Origin: Aradus depressus
Lineage: Eukaryota; Arthropoda; Insecta; Hemiptera; Aradidae
NCBI GenBank assembly: GCA_963662175.1
Contig: OY759215.1
Coordinates: forward strand, 47,819,213 to 47,883,212
Length of the DNA stretch: 64,000 nucleotides
Reading direction: 5' to 3'
Below, one piece after another: positions 43,836 to 53,700 of the stretch. The stretch's first letter is position 1. Each line of letters starts with the position of its first letter. The notes below the pieces were generated by a model. The model made no database searches. It was given only the letters and a program-made list of their open reading frames with translations, and was not told where the DNA came from. A program made the translations under genes and the position numbers.

Positions 43836-43914
43836 TTTTTTTTTTTCTCAAATTGAATTTCTCAGAAACGTTTCTCCCTCTGCGAAACTATAGACAACAT
43901 TTTATTTACAATTC

Positions 43915-44600
43915 TTACGTCTACTTACCCAGCTATCGATCAGAAATTCGAAGTTGAGTTTTTACCAAAATTTCATATTTTTCCACCCCCTGATTCCAAA
44001 AATGAAAAAAATAAATAGCTGCTTGTATGTGTGTGTTAGTTTCTGAGAACACGATAACTCCTGATACAATGGATGTATCGACATGAAATTTTTTATGTGT
44101 ATCCAAAACCTTGTAAGGACGACATCCAAATCGGCTTGAGGGAGGATGGCTTAACACAAAACTCAAATAACTGCCGCAGTCATAAATGTATTGACACGAA
44201 ATTTCATATGTAAATTCAAAACCACATAAGGACGACATCTAATCATTTTCCGCGGAATCGGCCAAAGGGATTAGAGGAGGAGGTCAACTCAGAAACCCCT
44301 ATAACTGCCGAAGTAATAAATATATCGACATGAAATTTCGTATTTAAATAACCCCATGAGTACAACACCTACTAATTTTTCATGAAATAAGAGGGTGGGA
44401 AGAGCTAATAATTGCCAATGTAATAAATATATTGACAAAACATTTAGTATGAGGATTTAGGTTTAGTTATATAGGATTTCCTATGTAAGTTAACTATTGA
44501 TTTTTAACCCAAACGATCGATTAGTTTTGGAGGGATCGATAGCTTAATTGGTTATTTGTGCTGGGGAAGTACATTGCTGTTTATTGACCGGCGTCATTTT
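43915..44600. mobile_element. Long-TIR dispersed repeat, copy 4 (most complete)
   Basis: Left end CTACTTACCCAGCTATCGAT with CAGAAATTCGAAGTTGAGTT. At least three internal ~115-bp units around AATAACTGCCG.AGT.ATAAAT. Right end GTGCTGGGGAAGTACATTGC. The terminal TACTTCCCCAGC / GCTGGGGAAGTA are inverted. The minus frame 43933-44238 is a shadow. Confidence 0.65.
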
Positions 44601-45178
44601 TTTAACTTATGAAGACTTTAGACTTTAGTTGCTTTAGCATTGAATACAGTTTTTTTTTTGTTTATTGACATTATTCACTTGATGACATAACCTCTATCGA
44701 CATTTTCTGCTCAAGCCACTGTTTTCGTGCATAGTGGTATTTTCAAATTTGTGTACATCGAAAAATGTGGGAAGATGGTTATTGATTCAGGGAACTACAT
44801 TGGTCCTGAGAGTCCCATTACTATTTGTCATTCAGGACCCTCTCTATCTGCCCCATCCCAATCCCAAATCCTAATGGTACCTATTCAGGATTATCTTAAT
44901 TAGGTTCATTATCTGAACAGGAACCCTCAGGATTTATCCATTGACTAGCTGTGGTATCCAGAGAGAGTCACCGGCCACATCCAATATCCTTGGTAATCAT
45001 AAATTGTTACACACTTAGAAGAGAGAGCGAATTTTTGGCAAGTAGAACCCGAATATTTGGTACACATCTGCCTTCGCCTAAAGAGCAGTTTTTCTACACA
45101 ATTCAAATTGAAATGTTTGGAATTTGACCCATTGCACGCATCGTATGTAGGCTTCATTTAGAAAGAGTTCATAAATAA
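44601..45178. other. No gene recognised
   Basis: No motif in the minus frame 44945-45157. Nothing repetitive recognised. Confidence 0.35.
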
Positions 45179-45261
45179 CAAAGTCTGTCTCATGGACTTG
45201 AAAATAAAATAAAACTGGTTTATTTAATACGTTGTCTAATTTCACTAACTATATATACATG

Positions 45262-45295
45262 GGAGTACTTTCGGTATTTCTACCATCCTCAGCCA
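45262..45295 (-). ncRNA. Hammerhead-like core, family 3, left arm
   Basis: Mirror copy of the right-arm motif: on the minus strand CTGAGGA, T, GGTA-GAAA-TACC, GAAA, AGTACT. All core bases are identical to the right arm. Confidence 0.5.
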
Positions 45296-45323
45296 AAAGC
45301 ATAAGAGATAAGACTGCTGCTTT

Positions 45324-45359
45324 TGGCTGAGGATGGTAGAAATACCGAAAGTACTCCCA
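45324..45359 (+). ncRNA. Hammerhead-like core, family 3, right arm
   Basis: CTGAGGA (45327-45333), one unpaired T, stem II GGTA/TACC closed by a GAAA tetraloop (45335-45346), GAAA (45347-45350), palindromic AGTACT (45350-45355) as stem III, then C at the expected cleavage position. TGG (45324-45326) can pair with CCA (45357-45359) as stem I. The order matches a type I hammerhead. The extra T after CTGANGA is non-canonical. Confidence 0.5.
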
Positions 45360-45682
45360 TGTATATATAGTTAGTGAAATTAGACAACATATTAAATAAA
45401 CCAGTTTTATTTTATTTTCAAGTCCATTTGAATTATTTCACAATATCTCTGCAATTATGTCAGTTTTCAAAGTCTGTCTCAGCCTGGCGCAACTTTACTC
45501 GGCAAACATTTGGCTATATTGGATATAAATTATAAAATATTTGAGAATATATGAATAAAAAAATAATATTAATAAATACAGTGGATACAGCTTTTAATTT
45601 AATTAAAATTAAGATAAATATTTTTGACAACTCTTCTGGAACTGTCTTTTTATGCATATGGATTGAAATGACATGAGATGAA

Positions 45683-46140
45683 ATGAAAAATAATCTTTAT
45701 TCTGGGACTTTCGTCCCCTAAGAATAATAGCATAAGAAATAGTCAAAAGAGTACAAGTATCGACCAATAGAGAGACAGAATAAAAATAAAAGAAAAGAAG
45801 TCTCTAGTAATAAATATTAAATGTTAAAGAGAGGCAATGATTAAAACAATAAAATAAACTGGTGAACATTAGTGAAAAAAAATATATATAAATAATAAAA
45901 TAAATAAATAAAATAAAAAAACAAAGTATGAATCATAATGTAAAACATAATAACAATAGTGAGTTATATATGAATTTAATCGCTAAAACTGGACAGATGA
46001 AACAGGAGAGTGACAATCTGTCCAGTGGAGTGAGATACTTATAGGAAGACGAGAACTATCTCATAGGACCCCGCCTTAGGAATCAGAGGTTTGCTGAGTT
46101 AGAAGATAATGGAAAAGTAGGGACTTAAATGATTGTTGCA
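45683..46140 (-). mobile_element. LINE 3' end with ORF2 C-terminus, copy D
   Basis: Reverse strand: ORF2 tail LTLDAHYMQQSFKSLLFHYL...SDS with stop at 46076-46078, then about 360 bp of T-rich 3' UTR, the hairpin GGGAC-GAAA-GTCCC (45704-45717 reversed), AGAATAA and an ATTTCATTTCATC-like tail. Same family as 2341, 2709 and 27223, and the only copy here retaining coding sequence before the tail. Confidence 0.7.
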
Positions 46141-46161
46141 TGTAATGAGCGTCTAAAGTTA

Positions 46162-46370
46162 GTTATTGCGACTTTTGCCCGGGTTTTAACTACTAGGTCA
46201 TATCGCCTACTAACAGAGCGCAATTTCGTCACTCTGCTGGACATGTCCGACTCTACTGTGGAAGACATAAATTTTGCCTCCCTAGATTTATTCACCTAAC
46301 GAGTACAACGCATAGGCTGGCGACCAACGCTTAACGTCCCATCCGAAAGACGGCGTGCTGAAGGTTTCTC
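46162..46370 (-). mobile_element. SINE family 1, head-truncated
   Basis: Reverse strand; blocks from AGCACGCCGTCTTTCGGATG to the 3' end AAACCCGGGC are present, the tRNA-like head is missing where a LINE fragment begins at 46371. Confidence 0.8.
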
Positions 46371-46559
46371 AAGACTGCCTGTGGAGTGGATCTGACCGTC
46401 CGTTACATCATCGAAGAGTGCCAGTCTTATACGGACCTCATGAAGTAGCACAGGATTTCAAGGTATTTGTTTGAAGCTCTTGATGATGACGGTGCTGCCA
46501 TGGATCGCCTTGTCGCCTTCCGCATGGAGTCCATAAACTGGAGCTCATGGGAAATATAA
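46371..46559 (+). pseudogene. LINE ORF2 C-terminal remnant
   Basis: Translation from 46380: CGVDLTVRYIIEECQSYTDL, one stop, then HRISRYLFEALDDDGAAMDR and LVAFRMESINWSSWEI with the stop at 46557-46559. The pattern C....TV.HI..EC..Y and a late L...L.F is the C-terminal zinc-knuckle-like region of non-LTR retrotransposon ORF2 proteins. Clade not resolved. It joins a family 1 Penelope-like tail (46617-46665). Confidence 0.65.
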
Positions 46560-46616
46560 AGGAAAGTCTAAGTTGATAAACGCGGACGTACTCTGAAAAC
46601 TTATAATGATGTAATA

Positions 46617-46665
46617 AAAAAATAAAGCAAATTTATTTTTGGAATATATCTCTATTTCACAGAAT
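46617..46665 (-). mobile_element. Penelope-like family 1 tail fragment
   Basis: Reverse of GAAATAGAGATATATTCC..AAATAAATTTGCTTTATTT, matching the tails at 15350-15400 and 39254-39325. Confidence 0.45.
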
Positions 46666-46708
46666 CGAGAGCATGGACTCGAATCGAGAGCATGGACTCG
46701 AATCGAGA
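46663..46708. repeat. 21-bp tandem repeat
   Basis: Two and a bit units of ATCGAGAGCATGGACTCGA. Confidence 0.85.
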
Positions 46709-46762
46709 AAGTAGATTTATGTTATAACTGTTTATAGTTATGTATATCAATCATAATAGTTC

Positions 46763-46831
46763 CCTGGTTGATCCTGCCAGTAGTCATATTCACGGTGGAA
46801 AAGTCAACATTTCAAAAAAAAGCTTGTCTCA
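46763..46831 (+). pseudogene. 18S rRNA 5'-end fragment, interrupted
   Basis: CCTGGTTGATCCTGCCAGTA and GTCATAT (46763-46789) match the universally conserved first bases of eukaryotic small-subunit rRNA exactly. After about 31 unrelated bases (46790-46821), GCTTGTCTCA (46822-46831) continues the rRNA sequence where it should. What follows is AT-rich and not rRNA. The fragment sits among dispersed repeats, so it is a displaced piece of rDNA and not a functional gene. Confidence 0.8.
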
Positions 46832-47528
46832 TTTATTAATTTAAAGAAAGATTTTGTATTACATAAAAATAGCGAAAAACATCCTGGAGACGTAACGCTT
46901 TCTTCCTGCCAGCGATGAGCGAAATCGAATACGGATTTCTGGAAGTACTCTGCTTTGTAGAGTACTCACGCTATGCTTCGAGGTATCTTAATAGATAATA
47001 CCCTTCTTCTTGTATGGGCGGCTATCCTAAAAGACAGAAAAAACAACTTTTAAATCTCAAATTTATCTTAACAGAAAAGTTGAGGTTTTAACGTTTTAAA
47101 TGTTACTAGTAGCACATTTTGCTAATATCTCAAAATTTTAGGCCAAAAATGAGCACAAGTCAAGCCCTCCCCTTTCTTAAATTAAGTCCTAAAACAATTT
47201 TTTTTTTTTTTTTTTTTTCAAACTCCGACAGTTGACCAATTATTAGTTATTTATAATTGGGAGGGGGCATCTCTGAGCCTGGATCTACACCCCTCGTGGT
47301 TAAAAAACAAATAATTGGTAGTGAATTATTCGATTCTGTCAAAAGCTCTTAAATAACAAATATTCGTCTCTACCACTCATTAACACAGGCACTCCAAATT
47401 ACTCGATTTCAAAATATTCGATTCTTGAAAAAACTTGATTCTCTCAACTTTCTCAGATTCGCTCAACCAGTTAAAGAGCAAAATAATTTGTGACAAAATT
47501 GGTGGGGCTAATTAGGATTTAGAACGAC
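46832..47528. other. No gene recognised
   Basis: A T tract of about 21 lies at 47199-47218. No motif found. Confidence 0.35.
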
Positions 47529-47542
47529 TCAACTGATAGTAT

Positions 47543-48125
47543 CTCATAGAAATAAAAGACGTTGTCTTCCCACTGTTTTATTTTGACCAGAACCGGTTTT
47601 AAACACAACAGCGTCATCATCAGTGGTACATCTATGAAAAGTACAAATCTTAAAACATCAGGGTAGAGAGTAACAAAATAAATAATATAAACTTACCCCA
47701 CCCACGCAGCACAGCGGTTAAAGGACAACTGGCATAGCTCAAACGGGTGGGGATAGCTAGGTTCACTCACTCTCTCTACATACAAAAGCATTCATTCAAA
47801 TATACATTTTAACTAAAACAAATCTCTACATAATAGTAACTTATACTATTTTACTATTACGTTGAGGTTTGTTTTAGTTATTGTGTATATTTGAATGAAT
47901 GTTTTTGTATGTAGAGTATATTTTTTATTTTGTTACTCTGTATGCTTTTTTAAGATTTATCCTTTTCATTATTTGTACCTATATTTTATTTATTATATGA
48001 TAGAAGTACTACTGATGATGACGCTGTTGCGTTGAAAACCGGTTCTGGTCAAAATAAAACAGTGGGAAGACAACGTCTTTTATTTCTATGAGAAACCTCG
48101 TCCCACGACAACTTACTATCACATA
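47543..48125. mobile_element. Penelope-like foldback, family 2, large copy
   Basis: 583 bp flanked by a 14-bp target duplication TCAACTGATAGTAT (47529-47542 and 48126-48139). The outer arms (47543-47640 and 47995-48110) are inverted copies containing AAAGACGTTGTCTTCCCACT and the hammerhead-like motif. The inner arms (about 47775-47835 and 47865-47920: TCATTCAAATATACA, TTGTTTTAGTTA) are also inverted. Nearly the whole element therefore folds on itself around 47850. A CACCCACGCAGCACAGCGG segment is unpaired in the left half. No coding sequence. Confidence 0.85.
48008..48049 (+). ncRNA. Hammerhead-like core, family 2, right arm
   Basis: CTGATGA (48012-48018), one unpaired T, stem II GACGC/GCGTT with loop TGTT (48020-48033, one G-U pair), GAAA (48034-48037), palindromic AACCGGTT (48037-48044) as stem III, C at the cleavage position (48045). 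ACTA (48008-48011) pairs with TGGT (48046-48049) as stem I with one G-U pair. The left-arm copy has TAAA in place of GAAA and should be inactive. Confidence 0.5.
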
Positions 48126-48139
48126 TCAACTGATAGTAT

Positions 48140-48948
48140 TTTCTACGGTAGGGGCGAAATAAGTACTTTCCGCAGGACTGAAACTGTCACTGTTTTAGAA
48201 TACGTATTTGGTATTCCGAAATTCAGGATTCACATATCCTAGTGTTCCTATAACCACAATTTTATATCCTCAGCCAAATACAAGATAGTCGAAGTTATGC
48301 TCCCAATTAAGTTACATATTTTCCGACCCACTAAATTCATAAATTACAAAAACCTGAGTTTTGTGATCATCATTCATAAAAATATTCGCTTCGAATATGG
48401 CGTAAAAACCTTTATTCTTTCCAGAGGGATGAGAGTTTTGGAGTAAATCTCCAAGTCAAGCCCAATTCCATCTGCCAAAATAACAAGGCCATAGAAGGGG
48501 GTTAGAGGTAGAGAAAGTAATACTTCCACTGGCCCACTACCAACTCGCACAGAGACACAACTTGCTCAAGCAAAAATATACCAACCTAAATTCTTCCATA
48601 GGTAGATGTGTTCTTTCAATTTCCAGCAATAATATAAGCTATCTGGTTCATTAATTCGATGTCATGTCTACTATTTATATGGAAAAACTTCAAACAGCAA
48701 GCATTTGGTAAAATCAAACAACACAGTATATTCCCTTGCCTTTTCGGGGCCGTTCATAAATTTGTATTTCCTCCTCTCCAGAGTTTTTTTTAAAAGTTCA
48801 TAAGTCGTTTACAACGAGTGAAATAATGAAAATGTATATTACGTCATATTGTCATTTTTCCGATCACAATCCACCCTTAAGCAATATCCAATTGATAACC
48901 TGCATTACACAAGTAAGAAAACACCGAATTAATATGCAGGTATAGGAA
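48140..48948. other. No gene recognised
   Basis: 48250-48330 resembles a decayed long-TIR repeat end. GGGGCCGTTCATAAATTTG near 48748 resembles one end of the small MITE at 31318. Confidence 0.35.
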
Positions 48949-49237
48949 TTCATATATAGAAGTTATCCAAGGAGATGGTTCGGACGCTTTGGACCAGTAA
49001 GATGGCCTGCAAGAAGCCCTGACAACGCCCATGGATTTATACGTTTGGAGGGCGATAAAAACTAACGTTTATTGGCAATTTGTAAACACTAGGGAAGAAC
49101 TGGTTGAACGGATTCAGAGCGCTTGTGACGAAATGAGAGGACAGGAACAAGAGGTGCTAACAGCCATAAATTCAGTTGTCCGGAGGTGTCAATTATGTGT
49201 ACAACAACAGGGAAGACATTTTGAACAATTATTATAG
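48949..49237 (+). pseudogene. IS630/mariner-like transposase C-terminal remnant
   Basis: Reads FIYRSYPRRWFGRFGPVRWP then ARSPDNA, a frameshift, and PMDLYVWRAIKTNVYWQFVN to the stop at 49235-49237. WPARSPDL.PMDFY.WG..K..VY is the segment containing the last catalytic Asp of DDE/DDD transposases of the Tc1/mariner (IS630) group. The C-terminal RRCQLCVQQQGRHFEQLL matches the usual C....G.HFE ending. Two bases seem lost at SPD(LT)P. The N-terminal DNA-binding part and first two acidic residues are absent. Confidence 0.85.
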
Positions 49238-49339
49238 TTACTCTTTACTTTCAAGTGATAAGTGTTATATTAGCGTTTTTTGATTATAACTTTTAAAAAA
49301 AGCATTTGCGGACTTATGTTAATAGGTACTTTTTTGTTC

Positions 49340-49399
49340 AGAATTAAGTTTACTATAAGATTCCCAAGTATCTCCCTCTCGACTTGTTACACCCTGTAT
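49340..49399 (+). mobile_element. 3' terminal sequence of the mariner-like element
   Basis: Ends CTTGTTACACCCTGTATA, whose reverse begins TATACAGGGTG, the typical terminal repeat of this transposon group with a TA target. The 5' end was not found. Confidence 0.6.
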
Positions 49400-49969
49400 A
49401 TTTTTTTCTCTCATAAACCCCGTATTTTACCTTAATGATGATTCTATGATCTTAATCGATGTACTTCTTGTCGGACGATAACTTCTCCTTGTTCTTCAAC
49501 TAATTTTTTTTATGTGTAAACATCTTAATTCTTGTTAGTGGGTATTGCCCGAGCGTAAGTCTCGTTGGTGTGTGTGTTTCGGACGATTGCGTGCGCAACG
49601 CTCTCACACAAATACACACTTCTTTATCTGTGTATAATAAAAGGAAGGAAGACAGCCTGCCAAGGGTTTGGCTTCACTGAACTCTGTGGAATTGCTGCAG
49701 AATATGTTGCAACGACCGCGAATCCGTTTTTTCAATGCGCTACTTGTGGAGCTTATCTCGAAAGTGGAGTAGTGAAGTTTTCCTTCTAGAACTTGTAGCA
49801 TCCCCCTTTACAAGGACTTAGCACTTCATCACCAAGACTTCATATACTTGCCTAGATCTCCAATGTAGTAGGCATTTAAAAAATACAAAAACATTTTAAA
49901 GTATGATGAATTGGTAAAGAGGACCCTTTTCTAACACAATGCGGCTGTCCGGCACATCATAAAGGACAT
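49400..49969. other. No gene recognised
   Basis: The plus frame 49565-49789 includes FFQCATCGAYLESG but no known domain. Confidence 0.3.
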
Positions 49970-50270
49970 TCTAACCTGGATCAGGAGGGAGGGAGATTGT
50001 GGTTGTGTGTGTATATATGTGTGTACTAATACGATGTGTGATGGCTGGAAGAAGAGTTGCGTACGGTAGGGTAAGGTAGGGGCGGCAGGGAGAGTTTGTG
50101 TGCTGGGTGGGAGGGGGCAATGCGCCGGTCCGCATCGACCTTCCTCTCTGGCCCGCCACTACTCGGCACCGCTTGCCGTCACTACTCCAGACCCAACCGA
50201 CGAGCTCGGCGAGTAGACACTCATCACAGCCGCCTTCGCAACTTCACTCCAAGGTACTCTCCTTCCTCTA
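49970..50270 (+). promoter_or_regulatory. GC-rich island, possible promoter and 5' exon
   Basis: About 250 bp markedly richer in GC and CpG than the rest of the window (GGTCCGCATCGACC, CGACGAGCTCGGCG), followed by CCAAG-GTACTCTCC, which could be a splice donor. It contains no transposon signature that I recognise. Frames at 50096-50299 (plus) and 49971-50159 (minus) are not convincing. It is the best place in the right half for a host transcription start, but direction is a guess. Confidence 0.3.
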
Positions 50271-51320
50271 GCTCCTTAGCTCGCCACATCTTTCTTTAGT
50301 CTCATTCACCCAAAATATATTAAAAAAAAAAAAAAATAATAAAAAAATATTTAAATATATCAATTGCTAATGAAATGCATACGTACATACAAGTAATTTC
50401 TCTCTGCGTCATCTAAATGTGGAATCATTAATGAATTAGAGGTAGTTATTCCAACGCAAGAACTCTACTGTACTCGTATGGAACCTCAATGAAGGTTTCC
50501 ATCACTTTCCCTCTCAATATATAATACCTTCTGAAGTACATTTAGTTGAGAACTTTTTGCATTCTTATCTATTAAATAAAACAACCAGAATATAGAAACA
50601 AATGATTACCCCTATAAACTTATTAAACTTCAAAATGATCTTTCTATGTCTTGGGTTTGCTGTGGTTAGTACTCCGGTAGAGTTGGAACAAAGCTTATTT
50701 ATAAGAAAAACAAACAAAAACAATAAACGTTAGAAAATTATAACAGCTGTTGTGAATATTGTTTCAAAGGAGCTATCGTTAGGAATATTCCTTCTGTAAG
50801 AATTTCTTCTTACAGAGTATCACAAGGGATTTTTATGATGTGTTCATCGATTTGGTCTTTTGAATTTAGTTGGTCTAAAAAGCCTTCAAGTGCATTCTGG
50901 AAGTCTTGCACTTGGATAGACATTTTGAAACTGTTCTCTCCTGAAACCGAAAAAATTATCGTTGTAAGTAGTTAAAAAAACATGAAACCCCCAACAGAAA
51001 GCCGAAACTAATGTTAATTATGACATATATTTGAGGTAAACTTCCTCGTAATAATAAAATTATTATGCTTATTATAATATAATTACTTTATTATTAAACA
51101 ATAATAAAAAGTTATAGAATAATTATTACTTGAATTGTAAGACTTTCCATATGAAGAAAGTTATGTTTGGCAGTATCGTTTCTTCGCCGTTCTTCATCGG
51201 AATCAAATTTAAAAAAGTATTAGTGATACTTAAAACTTTCTCAAAAGAGTGATGGTTTCAATTGCCAAAATGTTTTTTTCTTAAAAAGGAACAATAAGCA
51301 ACAGGTTGAATAAACAATTT
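50271..51320. other. No gene recognised
   Basis: AT-rich; if the GC-rich island is a 5' exon this would be its intron. No motif. Confidence 0.35.
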
Positions 51321-51540
51321 TGTGAATCATTCCCGAACTTTAACTATGAGGCCATATGCCCTACTATCAGAGCGCTTTTTCGTCGCTCTGGTGGACTCTA
51401 CTGTGGAACTCCTAAATTTTCCCGTCAAATTTAGGTGTGCACAAAGTTTTTTCACATCTCAGATAAAAAACCTGAGGGCTTCGAACCCGCCATCTTGAGG
51501 TAAGTAGGCAGCATGCTACCTCACAGCTACCGGTGCCCTC
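51321..51540 (-). mobile_element. SINE family 1, shortened
   Basis: Head GAGGGCACCGGTAGCTGTGA at the right, box B region GGCGGGTTCGAAGCCC shortened by a few bases, 3' part AGAGCGCTTTTTCGTCGCTC kept; the middle is deleted. Confidence 0.8.
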
Positions 51541-52130
51541 TTTCCCCTTCTCTTGTGTTCAAAGATATTCAAAACAGAAGGGGATAAAAGACAGGAAAAG
51601 TAAATAGTAATGAATAAACCCACATCATCAATAAGAGCAAACGCCAAAATAAAAATAGCGAATTTTGGCTAATGATGAAAATACCATCATAATTCGAAAA
51701 TAAAGGCATTGCCAGGTTCTCCTCTTCAAGATCACACTCAACTCTACATACCAATTACATTCTGAGAAAGAATTAATATTTAATCGGATATATAAGGATC
51801 CGGGAAAATCAACAATTCACAAAATACTTCACAAATCAGAGACATATTGTTTCCAAACAGAATCCTTTGGCATAGCCTCTAATGTCACTGAAACACACAT
51901 CTCTCGCAAGTGTTATCAAAATGGGAATCGTAAGGTGTTTTGGCTGTGTTGATTTTAGCTTAGGGCTACCCAAATAGTGTGTTTTGTAGCAGCTGAATTA
52001 TTTTGGTTCTAGCGTCGAATAGTCGGTTTCCGGTTATTGCCACTGGATGAACGGGCGCTGTGATCGCTGTTGATTTAATATTAATAGCCTTTAAGTTATG
52101 ATGTTAATGGTGGATGTTACGGCAGGAATG
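51541..52130. other. No gene recognised
   Basis: The minus frame 51569-51754 is hydrophobic without family features. Confidence 0.3.
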
Positions 52131-52335
52131 GGGCCCTGGCTGCCGTGCGGGCTAGAGCATAGGGGTTTAGTCGCATGGTCTCACCATGGTTGTGGGTTCG
52201 AATCTCCCCGGGAAAGAGTTTTATTTCGTAAATAGAATTCCCACCCGGGGCCATTGATGTTGTAAATAACTAAATAACATTGTTATAGAGGCATGGCTTA
52301 TAAGCATTGTACATAAGGCCAATAAAAAAAATTAT
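52131..52335 (+). mobile_element. tRNA-Leu-like SINE (family 2), copy 3
   Basis: CTGCCGTGCGGGCTAGAGCA (box A region), box B GGGTTCGAATCTCC, GTTTTATTTCGTAAATAGAA, CCCGGGGCCATTGATG and a TAAGGCCAATAAAAAAAAT end. Forward orientation, with small differences from copy 1. Confidence 0.85.
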
Positions 52336-52899
52336 TTGAAAGAATTTCATGTCGCAAAACCATTAAAAAAATATACGCAGGTCGGAGAAAAATGATTGAT
52401 CGAGCTGAAATGTTATTTCATCTATACTCTTTGCATAGAACTTATTACACGTTCCCTTTAGAACTGGCTTTGATGTTACATCTTTGAATCCAAGATGCCT
52501 TGGAAAAGAAGAGCCTTCCTGTAGTCGCCTTTGAGGAGTACATAGCCCTTCTGAGAACTGTTCTCTTCCCGACTTAATACGTACACAACATCCGGTACTT
52601 GGGGGGATCGACTAGAACTTCTCCACCAACTTCCGTGATGTGGTCACGGACCGTGGGAACTTCTAGCTCACGATGGCTGACTGATCCTGACGCACCAGGG
52701 AGGCGGACTACTTCGTTCTGCTAAGTCGGCAGATAAATTTGTGTTTTGCTTTGCCATAGCATGAGAGCCAATCCTGACACTCCTTTGCATTGTGTTTAGT
52801 TTCCCTGGGCCACCATCTCACACGTCGGTGGGTTTGATTAATGGGGTTTGTGATGGAAGAGACTGTTTAAGCGAACTAATTTTGTATTTAAATACAAAT
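52336..52899. other. No gene recognised
   Basis: GC-richer 52480-52740 shows no retained frame. Confidence 0.3.
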
Positions 52900-53515
52900 T
52901 CACTCTCATTCAAGGATGCAGGGGTACAAGGCGTCACACTCCCACCTCCGTATATAGCAATAGTTTATAACCTAATGATACAGCCCGTATTAGAGCAATA
53001 CGAAGCGCACCTACCAAGGATGCAGGGATATACGGCGTCACACTCCACCTCCGTATAGAGCAATAGTCTATAACCTAATGATACAGCCCATATTAGAGCA
53101 ATACGAAGCGCACCAACCAAGGATGAAGGGGTACACGGCGTCACCCTCCCACCTCCGTATAGAGCAATAGTTTATAACCTAATGATACAGCCCATATTAG
53201 AGCAATACGAAGCGCACCAACCAAGGATGAAGGGGTACACGGCGTCATCCTCCCACCTCCGTATAGAGCAATAGTTTATAACCTAATGATACAGCCCATA
53301 TTTGAGCAATACGAAGCGCACCAACCAAGGATGAAGGGGTACACGGCGTCACCCTCCCACCTCCGTATAGAGCAATAGTTTATAACCTAATGATACAGCC
53401 CATATTAGAGCAATACGAAGCGCACCAACCAAGGATGAAGGGGTACACGGCGTCATCCTCCCACCTCCGTATAGAGCAATAGTTTATAACCTAATGATAC
53501 AGCGCATATCAGATC
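52900..53515. repeat. 104-bp minisatellite, about six units
   Basis: Unit landmarks GATACAGCCCATATTAGAGC, CAACCAAGGATGAAGGGGTA and CCTCCGTATAGAGCAATAG. CAGCCC starts at 52981, 53084, 53188, 53292, 53396 and 53500, so the period is 104 (103 once). Outer units are more diverged than inner ones. The frame 52792-53058 runs through the first units and is a shadow. Confidence 0.95.
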
Positions 53516-53609
53516 CATTCTTATAGGAACCCCAGGTAGGTAAGAAAGGGACTGGAATTTCAACTAGATAATCCCTCACTCAGCAAACTTATCTTAGTTA
53601 TAACTCAAC

Positions 53610-53700
53610 CTGACCATGGTGTAATTTCGATACCGGTGGTTTATATATAAAGCTTTTGTGGAATTGCCAATATCCCAAAAAGTAAGTTTGCTATATGTAT
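53610..53700 (+). mobile_element. Penelope-like family 1 terminus, decayed
   Basis: CTGACCATGGTGTAATTTCG with TACCGGTGGT, then GCTTTTGTGGAATTGCCAAT and AAAGTAAGTTTGCTAT. The core (CTGACCA, CGATA) is mutated. Confidence 0.5.

Larger units (their letters stand above)
45193..45467. mobile_element. Penelope-like foldback, family 3
   Basis: Near-perfect inverted repeat: left arm 45193-45303 and right arm 45320-45428, one mismatch seen over about 108 bp, spacer about 16 bp. The right tail runs 39 bp further. It is flanked by a 14-bp target duplication CAAAGTCTGTCTCA (45179-45192 and 45468-45481). Each arm carries a hammerhead-like motif pointing outward from the centre, with TTTATTTTATTTTCAAG-type tails at the outside. 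No coding sequence. Confidence 0.85.

Noticed and set aside
52131..52230. Possible functional tRNA-Leu gene
   Set aside because: Box A/B and long variable arm are there, but the 3' end runs into the conserved GTTTTATTTCGTA SINE body; three copies share it.
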